IMG/VR virus record: IMGVR_UViG_3300047508_000090
Coordinates: 1-45,856 of that record
Direction: 5' to 3' (one strand)
From: a virus
Length of the DNA: 45,856 nt
Position 1 is the first letter of the stretch. The number at the start of each line of letters is the position of its first letter. Positions 18,130 through 26,416 of this stretch are shown here, in pieces. Position numbers and translations under genes: made by a program. A model generated the notes under the pieces. That model was not told the origin of the DNA. It ran no database searches and saw nothing but the letters and a program-made list of their open reading frames with translations.

Positions 18130-19371
18130 ATGATTAACATTCAAGAAATACTGAATAACCCAATCTTAGGGACTGGATTGATAATGACTATCGGCGGTGG
18201 ATTGATATATTCATTGAAGGCATTACCTGGGCAGGCATGGAAAATCGTTAGCAAAAAGATATCTGCAAAACTCGTATACAGCGTTCGGATATATGAATAT
18301 GATGATCTATTCGAACTACTTGAAGCGTGGCTTCAAAAGAATCATCAGAAAGAATATAAGGATGTAGAAGGAAAATTGTTTTCTCCGAATAGTGAACCAC
18401 AAGCCGGGATTAAAAAGACGCCACAGATTTATTACAGCCAATCAACAAACGTATTTATTCTAAATGTGAATGGCAAGCGGCTCTTCATAACCAAAGAACG
18501 TGAAAAACTGGAATATGCTCAAAGCTTCAAATCTCTCTATGGTTATATCTATGTTATAAAGGGATTTAGAGGTAAAGAGGCGATTACCGAAATGCTGCAG
18601 GGGATAGTAAACGAGCATTATGATCAGTTCCCCAAGAATCAGATTCAGATAAGAACAAACGATAAATACGGCAATTGGGATCGCGCTAATTCTCTTACCG
18701 TTAAAGGATTGGAGAAGATAATCATTGATCCGGGATTAAAGACTATGCTGATGAATGATATTGATGAATTCAAGTTATCTAAGGATTGGTATCTTGAAAC
18801 ATCTATCCCTTATAAGAGAACCTATGCATTCCATGGCGGTCCAGGTAATGGTAAGACAAGCATTTGTTTAGCTATTGCCGTTTACACACAGCGGGATATA
18901 TACATATTGAATCCTTCTTCGTTAGAAGGTGACGCAGCATTACAGGCTGCATTTAATAACATAGGAAGTGATGTAGTATTAGTTATAGAAGACATAGATG
19001 CGTCCTTTACAAAACGTGATAGTGAATGTAATATTAGCTTTTCATGCCTATTAAACTGCACAGATGGCGCTTTTTATAAAGAAGGTCTGATTACCTGCAT
19101 CACGACCAATCATCTGGATAAATTAGATCCTGCGCTTCTTAGACCAGGAAGAACCGATATGATCATTGAAATAGACTTCCCTAAAGTACCACAGATTGAA
19201 AAATTCTTGTCAATATTCTACAAACAGGATATTTGCGTTGATTGCGATTGCGAAAATATCTTATTGTCTATGTCAAGTATTCAAGAGATTTGCATTACTA
19301 ATAAGAGCAATCCACAATCAGCAATAAATACAATAAAATCACAATTACTCACTAAACCAGTCTTCATATAA
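18130..19371 (+). CDS. Bcs1-like AAA+ ATPase
   Basis: 413 residues. A possible membrane helix lies at residues 13-30 (ILGTGLIMTIGGGLIYSL). A Bcs1-N-like region follows (residues 40-210), and then an AAA+ core with Walker A GGPGNGKTS at about 236, Walker B VVLVIEDIDAS at about 282, and the second region of homology LLRPGRTDM at about 336. Mitochondrial Bcs1 translocates a folded iron-sulfur protein; bacterial and phage relatives are uncharacterised or linked to defence contexts. Its partners here, a metallopeptidase-like gene just upstream and a small gene 12 bases downstream, suggest a protein-remodelling unit. Confidence 0.85.
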   Translation: MINIQEILNNPILGTGLIMTIGGGLIYSLKALPGQAWKIVSKKISAKLVYSVRIYEYDDLFELLEAWLQKNHQKEYKDVEGKLFSPNSEPQAGIKKTPQIYYSQSTNVFILNVNGKRLFITKEREKLEYAQSFKSLYGYIYVIKGFRGKEAITEMLQGIVNEHYDQFPKNQIQIRTNDKYGNWDRANSLTVKGLEKIIIDPGLKTMLMNDIDEFKLSKDWYLETSIPYKRTYAFHGGPGNGKTSICLAIAVYTQRDIYILNPSSLEGDAALQAAFNNIGSDVVLVIEDIDASFTKRDSECNISFSCLLNCTDGAFYKEGLITCITTNHLDKLDPALLRPGRTDMIIEIDFPKVPQIEKFLSIFYKQDICVDCDCENILLSMSSIQEICITNKSNPQSAINTIKSQLLTKPVFI

Positions 19372-19383
19372 AATCGTATACTA

Positions 19384-19662
19384 ATGGTAACTTCAATTCA
19401 AGAAATTATAGGGCTATCAAAAGAATTTAATAAATTTAAAACGGATAAAAAACGTCTTGACTATATTTATCAGCATAGAGATAAATTAAAGTTAATCTTG
19501 GATAATGATCAGACAAATGTAGAACCAATTTGCAATGAGGCATTAAGAGATGTTTGGCTTGGAAAGGATTTAGAGTTCAATTCATTTGATGAGTATATAG
19601 GATGGGCAGAAGGAGTATTTACACTGCTTGCTTTTTTTGGCATAAAAGCAGAAAGCGTATAA
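19384..19662 (+). CDS. Hypothetical protein, last gene of island 1
   Basis: 92 residues, helical and charged (FNKFKTDKKRLDYIYQHRDKLKLI), with a possible acidic Trp-containing C-terminal half (EALRDVWLGKDLEFNSFDEYIGWAEG). It starts 12 bases after the ATPase gene and ends just before a strong terminator. No family is recognised; it may act with the ATPase. Confidence 0.75.
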   Translation: MVTSIQEIIGLSKEFNKFKTDKKRLDYIYQHRDKLKLILDNDQTNVEPICNEALRDVWLGKDLEFNSFDEYIGWAEGVFTLLAFFGIKAESV

Positions 19663-19665
19663 ACA

Positions 19666-19695
19666 AAAGCCCCGACATTCACCGGGGCTTTATAT
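19666..19695. terminator. Bidirectional rho-independent terminator
   Basis: AAAGCCCCG (19666-19674), an 8-base loop, then CGGGGCTTT (19683-19691): a 9-bp stem, T-rich on the plus side and with TTTTGTTT on the minus side. It separates the convergent ATPase island and the 19719-20615 gene. Confidence 0.85.
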
Positions 19696-19718
19696 TGGGT
19701 ACTAAAGCAGGGTTACAA

Positions 19719-20615
19719 TTATTTCTCCATCGATTCTAAACGTCCACGTAATGCCTTGCCATCATTGGTAAGCATCAGTTCTGCCAGATAATCTGCAACC
19801 TTACCTTGATGGGATAATGGAACCTGACAGATATACGCCTTCGTATCAGCCCACAAACATTGACCATCAATGTAGATAATAAACGTTTTCTCGAAGGCTT
19901 TCTTCACTAGCATATGCATTTTAACAACTGGGTTGCTCACTGTTTTTAAGAACAGATCGGCCTTCTCTTCGGCATATTTAATGTAGTCATTTCTGAGTCC
20001 AGCTTCTGACTTAATCTCTCCCTGGTCATTGAGAAGATTACCACCCAGGTAAGCATAATGTACTGCAAGATCTTCCATCGTAGCCTTCCACGCCATGTCA
20101 ATAGCATCACGCTGCTTCTTCTTACGATCAAATTCCTTCTGTTCTGCAGCCTCGGTATCCAGTAACCGGTAACGGGTTTTACGGTTCTGAGCAGGTTTCT
20201 TACAACCTTCAAAATCGGAGCAACCCATCAGGAACTTTACAATATCCTCATTCATTGCGTTCACTACCATGCGGCCGTTAGAGAACGTCAATTGAACTGG
20301 GTTCCTTTTTACATAATTTGCATCCAGGTCTTTTTGTTCATCTTGCCAGATAGACCCGAATCCACGCAGTAGTCGTGCTTGACGTAGTTTCTGAGTATCA
20401 TCATCCCATATCATCTGAGAGTTTGATAAACTCAGTTGCGGATAGCGGATCGTCTTTGTTTCCGCGTCTACGGGGAAATTACCCACCATCTGAAAGATAT
20501 ATTCTTTAGGCGCTTTCTTAGGAGTTTTTATCACATCAGGCGTTTGGTCTTTCACTTCGCCTTTATCGCTCAAAATATTATCCAAATCAGTTAAACTTGA
20601 AGGAGGCTTTGCCAT
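19719..20615 (-). CDS. Conserved virion-module protein next to the capsid genes
   Basis: 298 residues. A charged, disordered N-terminus (PPSSLTDLDNILSDKGEV) leads to an alpha/beta body with KEYIFQMVGNFPVDAETKTIRYPQ and a Cys-containing loop (MGCSDFEGCKKPAQNRKTRY). No enzyme motif is visible. It has its own TATATTTG upstream and ends at a bidirectional terminator, so it is a single-gene unit beside the head genes. A head-associated or assembly role is inferred from position only. Confidence 0.75.
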   Translation of the reverse strand: MAKPPSSLTDLDNILSDKGEVKDQTPDVIKTPKKAPKEYIFQMVGNFPVDAETKTIRYPQLSLSNSQMIWDDDTQKLRQARLLRGFGSIWQDEQKDLDANYVKRNPVQLTFSNGRMVVNAMNEDIVKFLMGCSDFEGCKKPAQNRKTRYRLLDTEAAEQKEFDRKKKQRDAIDMAWKATMEDLAVHYAYLGGNLLNDQGEIKSEAGLRNDYIKYAEEKADLFLKTVSNPVVKMHMLVKKAFEKTFIIYIDGQCLWADTKAYICQVPLSHQGKVADYLAELMLTNDGKALRGRLESMEK

Positions 20616-20631
20616 AATATATAGTTTAAAG

Positions 20632-20639
20632 CAAATATA
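20632..20639 (-). promoter_or_regulatory. Putative -7 element for the 20615 gene
   Basis: The minus strand reads TATATTTG, preceded by TTAG. A TTTG (minus strand) lies about 17 bases further upstream, at 20657-20660, as a possible -33. The ATG follows 16 bases downstream of the element. Confidence 0.5.
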
Positions 20640-20670
20640 CTAATTTTACTTGTAAACAAATAGTTGACAA

Positions 20671-20698
20671 ACAAAAAGCCGGAACATTACGTCCCGGC
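20671..20698 (-). terminator. Rho-independent terminator after the decoration-like gene
   Basis: On the minus strand a GCCGG/CCGGC stem (20694-20698 with 20678-20682) around an 11-base loop is followed by TTTTTGTTTG. It closes transcripts from the 20728-21051 gene before the next unit. Confidence 0.75.
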
Positions 20699-20727
20699 CT
20701 ATTACTAACCCAAATAACAACGAGAAA

Positions 20728-21051
20728 CTATGCCTGTGCTATAATTTCAATACGATAAATACCTCCTATCCGCGCGATAGTGAGTTTTGAAGTCTTAGCG
20801 GCTACGGCTGATATAGCCGTAGATGGCCCAATAACTACGTTTGCACCACCAGCAGCGGCGGTAATGGTCAATGTACGACCAGCGGTAGCATCCTGTATTA
20901 CATACAAGGAAATTACTGCTCCTTCGTCCATACCATTAAGATTGATTGTTGTATTGCCGGTGAGGGTTCCATAGTACTTCTTACTGAAATAAACATCCAA
21001 AGTAAGCGTACCGGTCATGTTCCCCAGCGGTCTAGTTCTTTCGTAAGCCAT
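20728..21051 (-). CDS. Small beta-rich head decoration or fibre-like protein
   Basis: 107 residues, almost all beta-forming and rich in Thr, Ile and Ala: TLTGNTTINLNGMDEGAVIS, then LTITAAAGGANVVIGPSTAI. The repeating strand-turn pattern with few charged residues is typical of phage decoration or head-fibre domains. It lies immediately downstream of the major capsid gene, separated by a hairpin terminator, which would let it be made in a different amount from MCP. Role inferred. Confidence 0.75.
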   Translation of the reverse strand: MAYERTRPLGNMTGTLTLDVYFSKKYYGTLTGNTTINLNGMDEGAVISLYVIQDATAGRTLTITAAAGGANVVIGPSTAISAVAAKTSKLTIARIGGIYRIEIIAQA

Positions 21052-21103
21052 AGCCTTAAAGTTTTACCTTGTCCTGGAATAAAATATCTGCATAAAGGTA
21101 AAC

Positions 21104-21128
21104 AAAAAACCATGGAATAAATCCATGG
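21104..21128 (-). terminator. Terminator behind the major capsid gene
   Basis: On the minus strand CCATGG, 7 bases, CCATGG (21123-21128 with 21110-21115), followed by TTTTTTG. The 6-bp stem and T-run suggest a partial terminator between MCP and the decoration-like gene. Confidence 0.6.
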
Positions 21129-21130
21129 CC

Positions 21131-21162
21131 TTTGTGTGTTTAATATAAAATCATTACATTTG
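21131..21162 (+). promoter_or_regulatory. Plus-strand promoter pointing antisense into the capsid gene
   Basis: TTTG (21131-21134), 20 bases, TACATTTG (21155-21162): a full match to the Bacteroidetes -33/-7 layout. The nearest gene on that side is the 3' end of MCP on the opposite strand (stop at 21178), so any transcript would be antisense. Confidence 0.4.
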
Positions 21163-21177
21163 ATATACCACATATTA

Positions 21178-22554
21178 CTATGCAGCCTCCAATATAATCC
21201 ATTGATTTGCAGCGAATTGTCTAACACCACAGTACTGTAACCAGTGTACGGCAAGTTCTGCAACCTCAGTCTTATTGCCGCCCTGAGCATATCCACCGGT
21301 TTCCCAGGTATTCAATGCAGGGAAGCCTGGAACACTGTTAGAAACGATACTGATAGACGGAACAGATACTTTACGAACTGGGTCTGTAAATTGTTTCTGT
21401 GGCACCAACCAACCGAAGTTTCTGAATTCAGGAGCAGCTACAGTTGCAGCAGCACCATATACAGCTTCTGGGCTGAACAGGCGCTCATTGCGCAGATGGA
21501 ATACAACCCCACCGATTTCGATAGATGAGAATCCATATCCGATAGCGATATCGGAAGATCCACCTACAGAATTCCAGATGATAGCACCGCCATTGTAGGT
21601 CTGGAATATCTCATTGTCAACTTCTTGACGCTGGAAGATATCCATGAGCCAGTGGTATTCTGCAGCACCTCCGTTGAACTCTATCGCACGAACTACTTCC
21701 TGAATCTTTGGAATGTCCAAAGCACCGGGAGTATATGTGATAGTCTGTCCATCGACACGGGTACGAGGAATTGCACCTTGTGTACCCAATGAACCGCCCA
21801 ATGCGCCCAGATTATCAGCAGTGTCGCCCATCAAGAGCTTGAATGCTTTATCATTCATGAAGCGACGTTGAGTTTCGTCCATTCCTTTGTACTTGTAGTA
21901 CGGTTGGCCATCATATTCAAAGATCAATTGCTCGATCATTGAAAGATCGGTCTGTCTCCAACATTCACGAATCTCAGTGGTGGTGTTGGTGATCTTTCTT
22001 TCACGTCCGATCATAGGATCAGGGGCGGAAGAGCGTTCACCAGCTTCAGTAACACCTTTAAATTCTAGCAACTCACCTGCTAACAGGTTAGCGGAACCGG
22101 AAGAAACGAAAGCGAGAGTGGTTTTCTCAGGACGGATAACAGCAGAGTGTGCATTAGGCGTACCCTTATTGACACTTACTACTTTACCCTCAACGCCGCT
22201 AGAAGAAACTCTTACAACTTCCCCAACACGCCAAGGCGATTGAGTACCGGATGTTGCGTGGTCAGCAGCAGTTGCTACAACAGTAACATCAGTACCGGCA
22301 GCAGGAGCTACAACGGCAGTCTGAACACTTACTTTAGGATGCAACTTTCCTACATTTTCGTAGTGGAAATATGTTTTACCAGGAACATCTTCGGTTTTAC
22401 CGAGCATTTCCAGGATGGTAATATATGATTGCGGACCATAATTTTGAACGAAATCTTTATAACAGTGCGGTGCAAGCATTTGCAGGTCTGTCAAAAGCAG
22501 GCCCCGGTTTGCGACCGGGAGCGATATTGCTGATGGTAATCCAGGAGCAGCCAT
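21178..22554 (-). CDS. Major capsid protein
   Basis: 458 residues, starting MAAPGLPSAISLPVANRGLLLTDLQMLAPHC. Size, lack of enzymatic motifs, mixed alpha/beta composition and the place directly downstream of portal and scaffold-like genes fit the HK97-fold capsid protein of crAss-like phages. Features include a Trp/Arg-rich middle (IRECWRQTDLSMIEQLIFEYDGQPYY) and a conserved-looking PEFRNFGWLVPQKQF near the C-terminus. It is followed by a hairpin terminator. The call rests on gene order plus general likeness. Confidence 0.85.
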   Translation of the reverse strand: MAAPGLPSAISLPVANRGLLLTDLQMLAPHCYKDFVQNYGPQSYITILEMLGKTEDVPGKTYFHYENVGKLHPKVSVQTAVVAPAAGTDVTVVATAADHATSGTQSPWRVGEVVRVSSSGVEGKVVSVNKGTPNAHSAVIRPEKTTLAFVSSGSANLLAGELLEFKGVTEAGERSSAPDPMIGRERKITNTTTEIRECWRQTDLSMIEQLIFEYDGQPYYKYKGMDETQRRFMNDKAFKLLMGDTADNLGALGGSLGTQGAIPRTRVDGQTITYTPGALDIPKIQEVVRAIEFNGGAAEYHWLMDIFQRQEVDNEIFQTYNGGAIIWNSVGGSSDIAIGYGFSSIEIGGVVFHLRNERLFSPEAVYGAAATVAAPEFRNFGWLVPQKQFTDPVRKVSVPSISIVSNSVPGFPALNTWETGGYAQGGNKTEVAELAVHWLQYCGVRQFAANQWIILEAA

Positions 22555-22580
22555 GGTGATTATTTTTTAGTTTTTTAATA

Positions 22581-23756
22581 TTACCCTGCTTGGAAGAACT
22601 TCTTAGAGAATTCTCTAAGTTCTGCATCCGCGCTAGGTGTGAAATCGTTTCTCTGAGCGCCGTCCAAATTCACGTTTTTCTGTGCTGCCAATTGTGATTT
22701 GCGATCTTGCGCAATAGCTTGTTTTACTGTATTAGCCATTATTTTCTCCTTGTTATTCAGCCAGTATATATCTGATACCAACTGATTGGTGTCGTATGCA
22801 TCGCCCTTGATGTATCGCGACAGGAGAACGTCATTTACCAAGTCTTTCTCCATTAGATCCTTCTTCATATTCGCTACTTCCGTAGGGTCTATGGCATAAC
22901 TTACATCGACCTTGACACCCTCGTCATCGATCTTGAAAGGTATGGTTGTGAATTCGCTGGCGGATTTTTCCAGACTTGTGTCATACAGATTTTTCCATTT
23001 GGCAGCTTCTTGGGCTTGCGCTAACAAAGTAGCCTCGTCAGGACCAGTTTGCGCATTCGCCGGTGGAGCGGTGTGTATATCAGGTAAAACGATATTCGAT
23101 TTGAGTGAGCTGAGTTCGGAACGGGCCTCCGCAGCATCAAGTTTGAGTTGCCTGTCTAATTTGGCCTGCTGTTTTTCATACGACTTCATTTCTTTGTCAT
23201 ATGACTTAACGGCTACCTTGTAGGCATCGTCGTCAATGTATTCGCTCTCATCCGGAGCTTCTGGCTTTTCAGCCTTATATTTTGACTCGAATTCCTCAGC
23301 AATGTCATTGTGATCGAAATTCGAGTTCTTAAATTCTAATTGTAGTTTAATAGCATCGGCATCTGATACTTTATCAAGGTTAGATAACCGGTATTGGTCA
23401 TTTAGAACTTGACGAACATCGTCCAGCTTACCGTCCTTTATATATTGTGCAAGTTTTCTTGATTCCTCATTTTCGAAGGCCAGTTCTGCAGGCGTAGGCT
23501 GTTCGGTTAATTTACTTTGTATTTCATCCCAAGAATTAAACTTGCCGCCGGTACGTTCTGCCCAGTCAATCTCTGTAGTTGTAGGTGTGTCCGTAGTTGG
23601 TGGCACAACTGCTGCTGGCGGTTCGACAACGGCAGTATCAATAGTTGCAGTTGCTTCTACCGCAGGAACTACTACCGCGTCAGCGGGAGGCGTTGCTATC
23701 TTCTGTCCACTAGCATCATACGATGCCCCGTTCTCAGGATTGAATATGTTTGACAT
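22581..23756 (-). CDS. Scaffold-like protein
   Basis: 391 residues. A low-complexity Pro/Ala/Thr-rich N-terminus (residues 15-65) leads to a highly charged helical body with coiled-coil stretches (YKVAVKSYDKEMKSYEKQQA) and a basic/Gln-rich end. Acidic, helical, placed between portal and MCP: the classic profile of a phage scaffolding protein. No protease motif is seen. It lies 26 bases before the capsid gene. Confidence 0.8.
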   Translation of the reverse strand: MSNIFNPENGASYDASGQKIATPPADAVVVPAVEATATIDTAVVEPPAAVVPPTTDTPTTTEIDWAERTGGKFNSWDEIQSKLTEQPTPAELAFENEESRKLAQYIKDGKLDDVRQVLNDQYRLSNLDKVSDADAIKLQLEFKNSNFDHNDIAEEFESKYKAEKPEAPDESEYIDDDAYKVAVKSYDKEMKSYEKQQAKLDRQLKLDAAEARSELSSLKSNIVLPDIHTAPPANAQTGPDEATLLAQAQEAAKWKNLYDTSLEKSASEFTTIPFKIDDEGVKVDVSYAIDPTEVANMKKDLMEKDLVNDVLLSRYIKGDAYDTNQLVSDIYWLNNKEKIMANTVKQAIAQDRKSQLAAQKNVNLDGAQRNDFTPSADAELREFSKKFFQAG

Positions 23757-23776
23757 GTGTTGTTATTTGGTATACA

Positions 23777-23784
23777 CAAATTTA
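23777..23784 (-). promoter_or_regulatory. Putative -7 element for scaffold and capsid genes
   Basis: The minus strand reads TAAATTTG preceded by TTAG, like the element at 20632. It lies 20 bases upstream of the ATG at 23756. No good -33 is found at 20-base spacing. Confidence 0.4.
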
Positions 23785-23810
23785 CTAATAATAAATATTT
23801 AACTGTAAAA

Positions 23811-23835
23811 TTTGTTTTCGTGAAATTTCACGTTA
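23811..23835. repeat. Perfect 14-bp palindrome in the portal-scaffold gap
   Basis: CGTGAAATTTCACG (23819-23832) is perfectly self-complementary and is flanked by T-rich sequence on one side and A-rich sequence on the other. It may be a weak terminator or a protein-binding site just past the portal stop codon. Confidence 0.5.
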
Positions 23836-23838
23836 AAA

Positions 23839-26241
23839 TTATGCTACTTGTTGTTGCGGCATCTGGTCCGATTGTGGTTGGCCCTGCTGTGGGCCTCCTT
23901 GTTGCGGCTGTCCTTGACCTTGTTCCTGCTGTTGCTGCATAATCTGATCTGTAGCCTCCGCCTGATCCTGCTCCTGGTTAGCTTTATCCTCAAAGTAAGA
24001 ATCCACTATATCCTGAATATTGGGCGGTAATGGCCGCTGCTGTTCGAATGATAGTGTGAGCATTTGCTGTACCCAATTTTGTAGGGAAAGATCAGCAGCC
24101 CCTTTATTCGTAGTAGTCATTACCGCCATCTTGCCTTGATATTCTAATTGCAATTCCTGCTGCTTGGCTTGTGAGGTCGCGGCTGCTGATGCCTGCTGTT
24201 GTTCAGTGGTAGCCTTCATATTCGCCAAACCATCCTCCATTGTCTGTTTACGCTTTTTCTTCTGAGCGCGGGATAGGTAAAGTTCTTTTAGCTTAATATT
24301 ACGAATATTACCAATTTTAAATGCGTCTTGAAAGTCTATTAATCCGGCAGTGAGCGCCGCTTGTACCTGCGCATCTACACGCTGTTGCTGCTGTTCGTCT
24401 GGCAGCATTTCCACATTTACATCGAAACGCTTATCATCCAGCGCTTCATCACCAACAATATGCCGGTAAGCCTGCCCACCAAACATCACATTGTCCCAAA
24501 GCAGGATGGCAATATTTCGGCAAACGTTCTGCATGATTGACAAATAACCTTCATATATGAACTCGTTCGCCCGGTTAGAGGCGGCTACCTGGTTATCCAT
24601 CACACCTAACCCTAACTTAGGATTCACCGCCTGCCCTTCGGTGTATTCATTAGTCCCTACGTCCTGCCTAACACGTTCAAGATTGAAATTATAAACGCTG
24701 ATTAGCTGCTGGAATTGAGCGATAGAGGCTCCATTTGGCAACTCAGTAATGGGCATCTGCTGACGGGTTTCACCATCCTCTTTGAACGATCGATACCACA
24801 CATTACCCGTCTGATCATAGACCTTCATCAATTCCAGTGGGGTGATTTGTCCCCCACCTAAACCTAAGTCAAGATCATTCAGACCATTAATATCTACCGC
24901 AATACCGGGTGGCCTTAACTTCGCCATTAACACCTGGATCTTCAAAAGAGCCACCGTCATGTTATTAATGGAAGTTTCCATGCGTTCGCACATAGTACGA
25001 TTGGTCATCTTCCTATTCTTCGGCATGTATAAGCAAAAACTGAAATACACATCCGAAAGGTTACTCTGAGGGCGGATCATGTTCTGCATTAGCTCCCAGC
25101 AAAAGAGTTTGCCCAGCCGACGCACATAATATCCTCTGTAAATATTATAGATTTGCTTAACGACAACTTCTTTATTGTCGGATAGCTCTTTAGGCTTCTT
25201 ATCTTTCTTGTCAACCGCTATCAGCTTACCGTAACTATTGGTTTTAGCCGTGTAGTAGTCGTTATCTACTGTTTTGAACTCGAAGTCCATTACTTCTATT
25301 TCCCAGTCGTCATAAGGTCGGTACATAGAATTGTTCCAATCGTTGTTCCAAGTTAGTAAACTATTGTATCCAGGTGAATCGCTGGCGGCTTTCTTGATAT
25401 CATCGAAAAGGTTCTGTTCCGCGGCAGCTTCCCCGAATGCCTTAATATAGTCCTTGGCAAATCTGGCCCGGTATTCCGGCACCTTCATCTTATATAATTC
25501 ACCGCAATAGGTCAAATCCCGGAAATCATTCTGTTCAGACCATGAATAGAACAGATTTTCTGGCTTGCACTCCCTGACCTTAATTAGCCCATTCACATCG
25601 ATATAGGTTCTGGCACCTGCCAATCCGGCCTCTATCAAATCCTCTATCATTTTCCGCTTACGAACAGGTGACCAGTCATTATCCATCAACACCCAGTCAA
25701 TGCCTTTTTCAAATCGTATCTCTTCTGGCAATTGGTATTCGTAACCAAAGTGGAATTCAAGATCATCCTTATCATCCGGAACGTATGCGGAAGGATCTTC
25801 TACCGGTACACCGGCTTGTCCCTGTATATTATTGATCAGGTCTTTATTCTCCATGCGGAACTCCGCTTCTTTCTTTGAGTAGTCTTTTCGGTTAATAGAT
25901 ACCGGATCAACGGCTTCCGCGCTGGCATGCTCATCACGCTCCATAAACCGCTGGCAGATTATATCTACGTACTTAGGCGCGATCATCGGTGGCGTAAGAT
26001 CCACGTTAATAAATGAGTTCTTCCCTTCTATATTCATCAAGTCTAGGAACTTAGCCATGTCCTGCTCTCCGGCTGCGATCTTCCTGCTACGCTCTATCTT
26101 CTTATTTCGTTTGAGGTAATATCCATTAAACCCACTTTGAATAGTCGAGTCGATGGATTTAGCGATAAGTAATCCGAACTTAGGATCTGCCTTTTCCTTA
26201 TTAGTGCCTTTATGGAAGTCGAGTATCCGGTTATCGCTCAT
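23839..26241 (-). CDS. Portal protein
   Basis: 800 residues, starting MSDNRILDFHKGTNKEKADPKFG. The charged N-terminal half contains TPPMIAPKYVDIICQRFMER and a DWVLMDNDWSPVRKRKMIEDL segment. A long middle helix region (around GASIAQFQQLISVYNFNLERVRQDVGTNEYTEGQ) matches portal stems. The C-terminal 120 residues are Gln-rich (QQQQEQGQGQPQQ), as in crAss-like portals. It is the first gene of the head operon, with TATATTTG 16 bases upstream. Forms the DNA entry ring of the capsid. Confidence 0.9.
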   Translation of the reverse strand: MSDNRILDFHKGTNKEKADPKFGLLIAKSIDSTIQSGFNGYYLKRNKKIERSRKIAAGEQDMAKFLDLMNIEGKNSFINVDLTPPMIAPKYVDIICQRFMERDEHASAEAVDPVSINRKDYSKKEAEFRMENKDLINNIQGQAGVPVEDPSAYVPDDKDDLEFHFGYEYQLPEEIRFEKGIDWVLMDNDWSPVRKRKMIEDLIEAGLAGARTYIDVNGLIKVRECKPENLFYSWSEQNDFRDLTYCGELYKMKVPEYRARFAKDYIKAFGEAAAEQNLFDDIKKAASDSPGYNSLLTWNNDWNNSMYRPYDDWEIEVMDFEFKTVDNDYYTAKTNSYGKLIAVDKKDKKPKELSDNKEVVVKQIYNIYRGYYVRRLGKLFCWELMQNMIRPQSNLSDVYFSFCLYMPKNRKMTNRTMCERMETSINNMTVALLKIQVLMAKLRPPGIAVDINGLNDLDLGLGGGQITPLELMKVYDQTGNVWYRSFKEDGETRQQMPITELPNGASIAQFQQLISVYNFNLERVRQDVGTNEYTEGQAVNPKLGLGVMDNQVAASNRANEFIYEGYLSIMQNVCRNIAILLWDNVMFGGQAYRHIVGDEALDDKRFDVNVEMLPDEQQQQRVDAQVQAALTAGLIDFQDAFKIGNIRNIKLKELYLSRAQKKKRKQTMEDGLANMKATTEQQQASAAATSQAKQQELQLEYQGKMAVMTTTNKGAADLSLQNWVQQMLTLSFEQQRPLPPNIQDIVDSYFEDKANQEQDQAEATDQIMQQQQEQGQGQPQQGGPQQGQPQSDQMPQQQVA

Positions 26242-26257
26242 AATGTATATGTTACTA

Positions 26258-26265
26258 CAAATATA
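26258..26265 (-). promoter_or_regulatory. Putative -7 element for the head operon
   Basis: The minus strand reads TATATTTG, 16 bases upstream of the portal ATG at 26241. It is back to back with the island 2 promoter, a divergent arrangement like that at 16106/16171. Confidence 0.5.
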
Positions 26266-26274
26266 ACACTAAAT

Positions 26275-26315
26275 TATATTTGAGTAAACGTGAAATATAT
26301 TTGCGCAAATGCAAA
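26275..26315 (+). promoter_or_regulatory. Tandem plus-strand -7 elements with palindromic operator, island 2
   Basis: TATATTTG occurs at 26275-26282 and again at 26296-26303. The second copy is part of the exact 20-mer TATATTTGCGCAAATGCAAA (26296-26315), shared with the island 1 promoter. The -33 region of the second copy is poor (no TTG at 20-base spacing), so the palindrome may matter more than -33 contacts. Confidence 0.6.
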
Positions 26316-26416
26316 ACGTATCCTATCTTTGAATGGTGAAGATGATCGAGTGAATGTTATCCAACCATTGAATAAGAGGCTTGGTTGTATCCTGCAAGTC
26401 AGACCAAGCCTCTTTT
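26303..26416 (+). ncRNA. Candidate short RNA between promoter and terminator
   Basis: Transcription from the 26296 element would start near 26310 and meet a 12-bp hairpin at 26374-26414 within about 110 bases. No open frame of useful length lies between them. It may be a small regulatory RNA or an attenuated leader for the island. Predicted from signals only. Confidence 0.4.
26374..26416 (+). terminator. Strong hairpin terminator
   Basis: AAGAGGCTTGGT (26374-26385) pairs perfectly with ACCAAGCCTCTT (26403-26414) across a 17-base loop and is followed by TT. It lies only about 70 bases after the predicted start of transcription. Confidence 0.75.
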
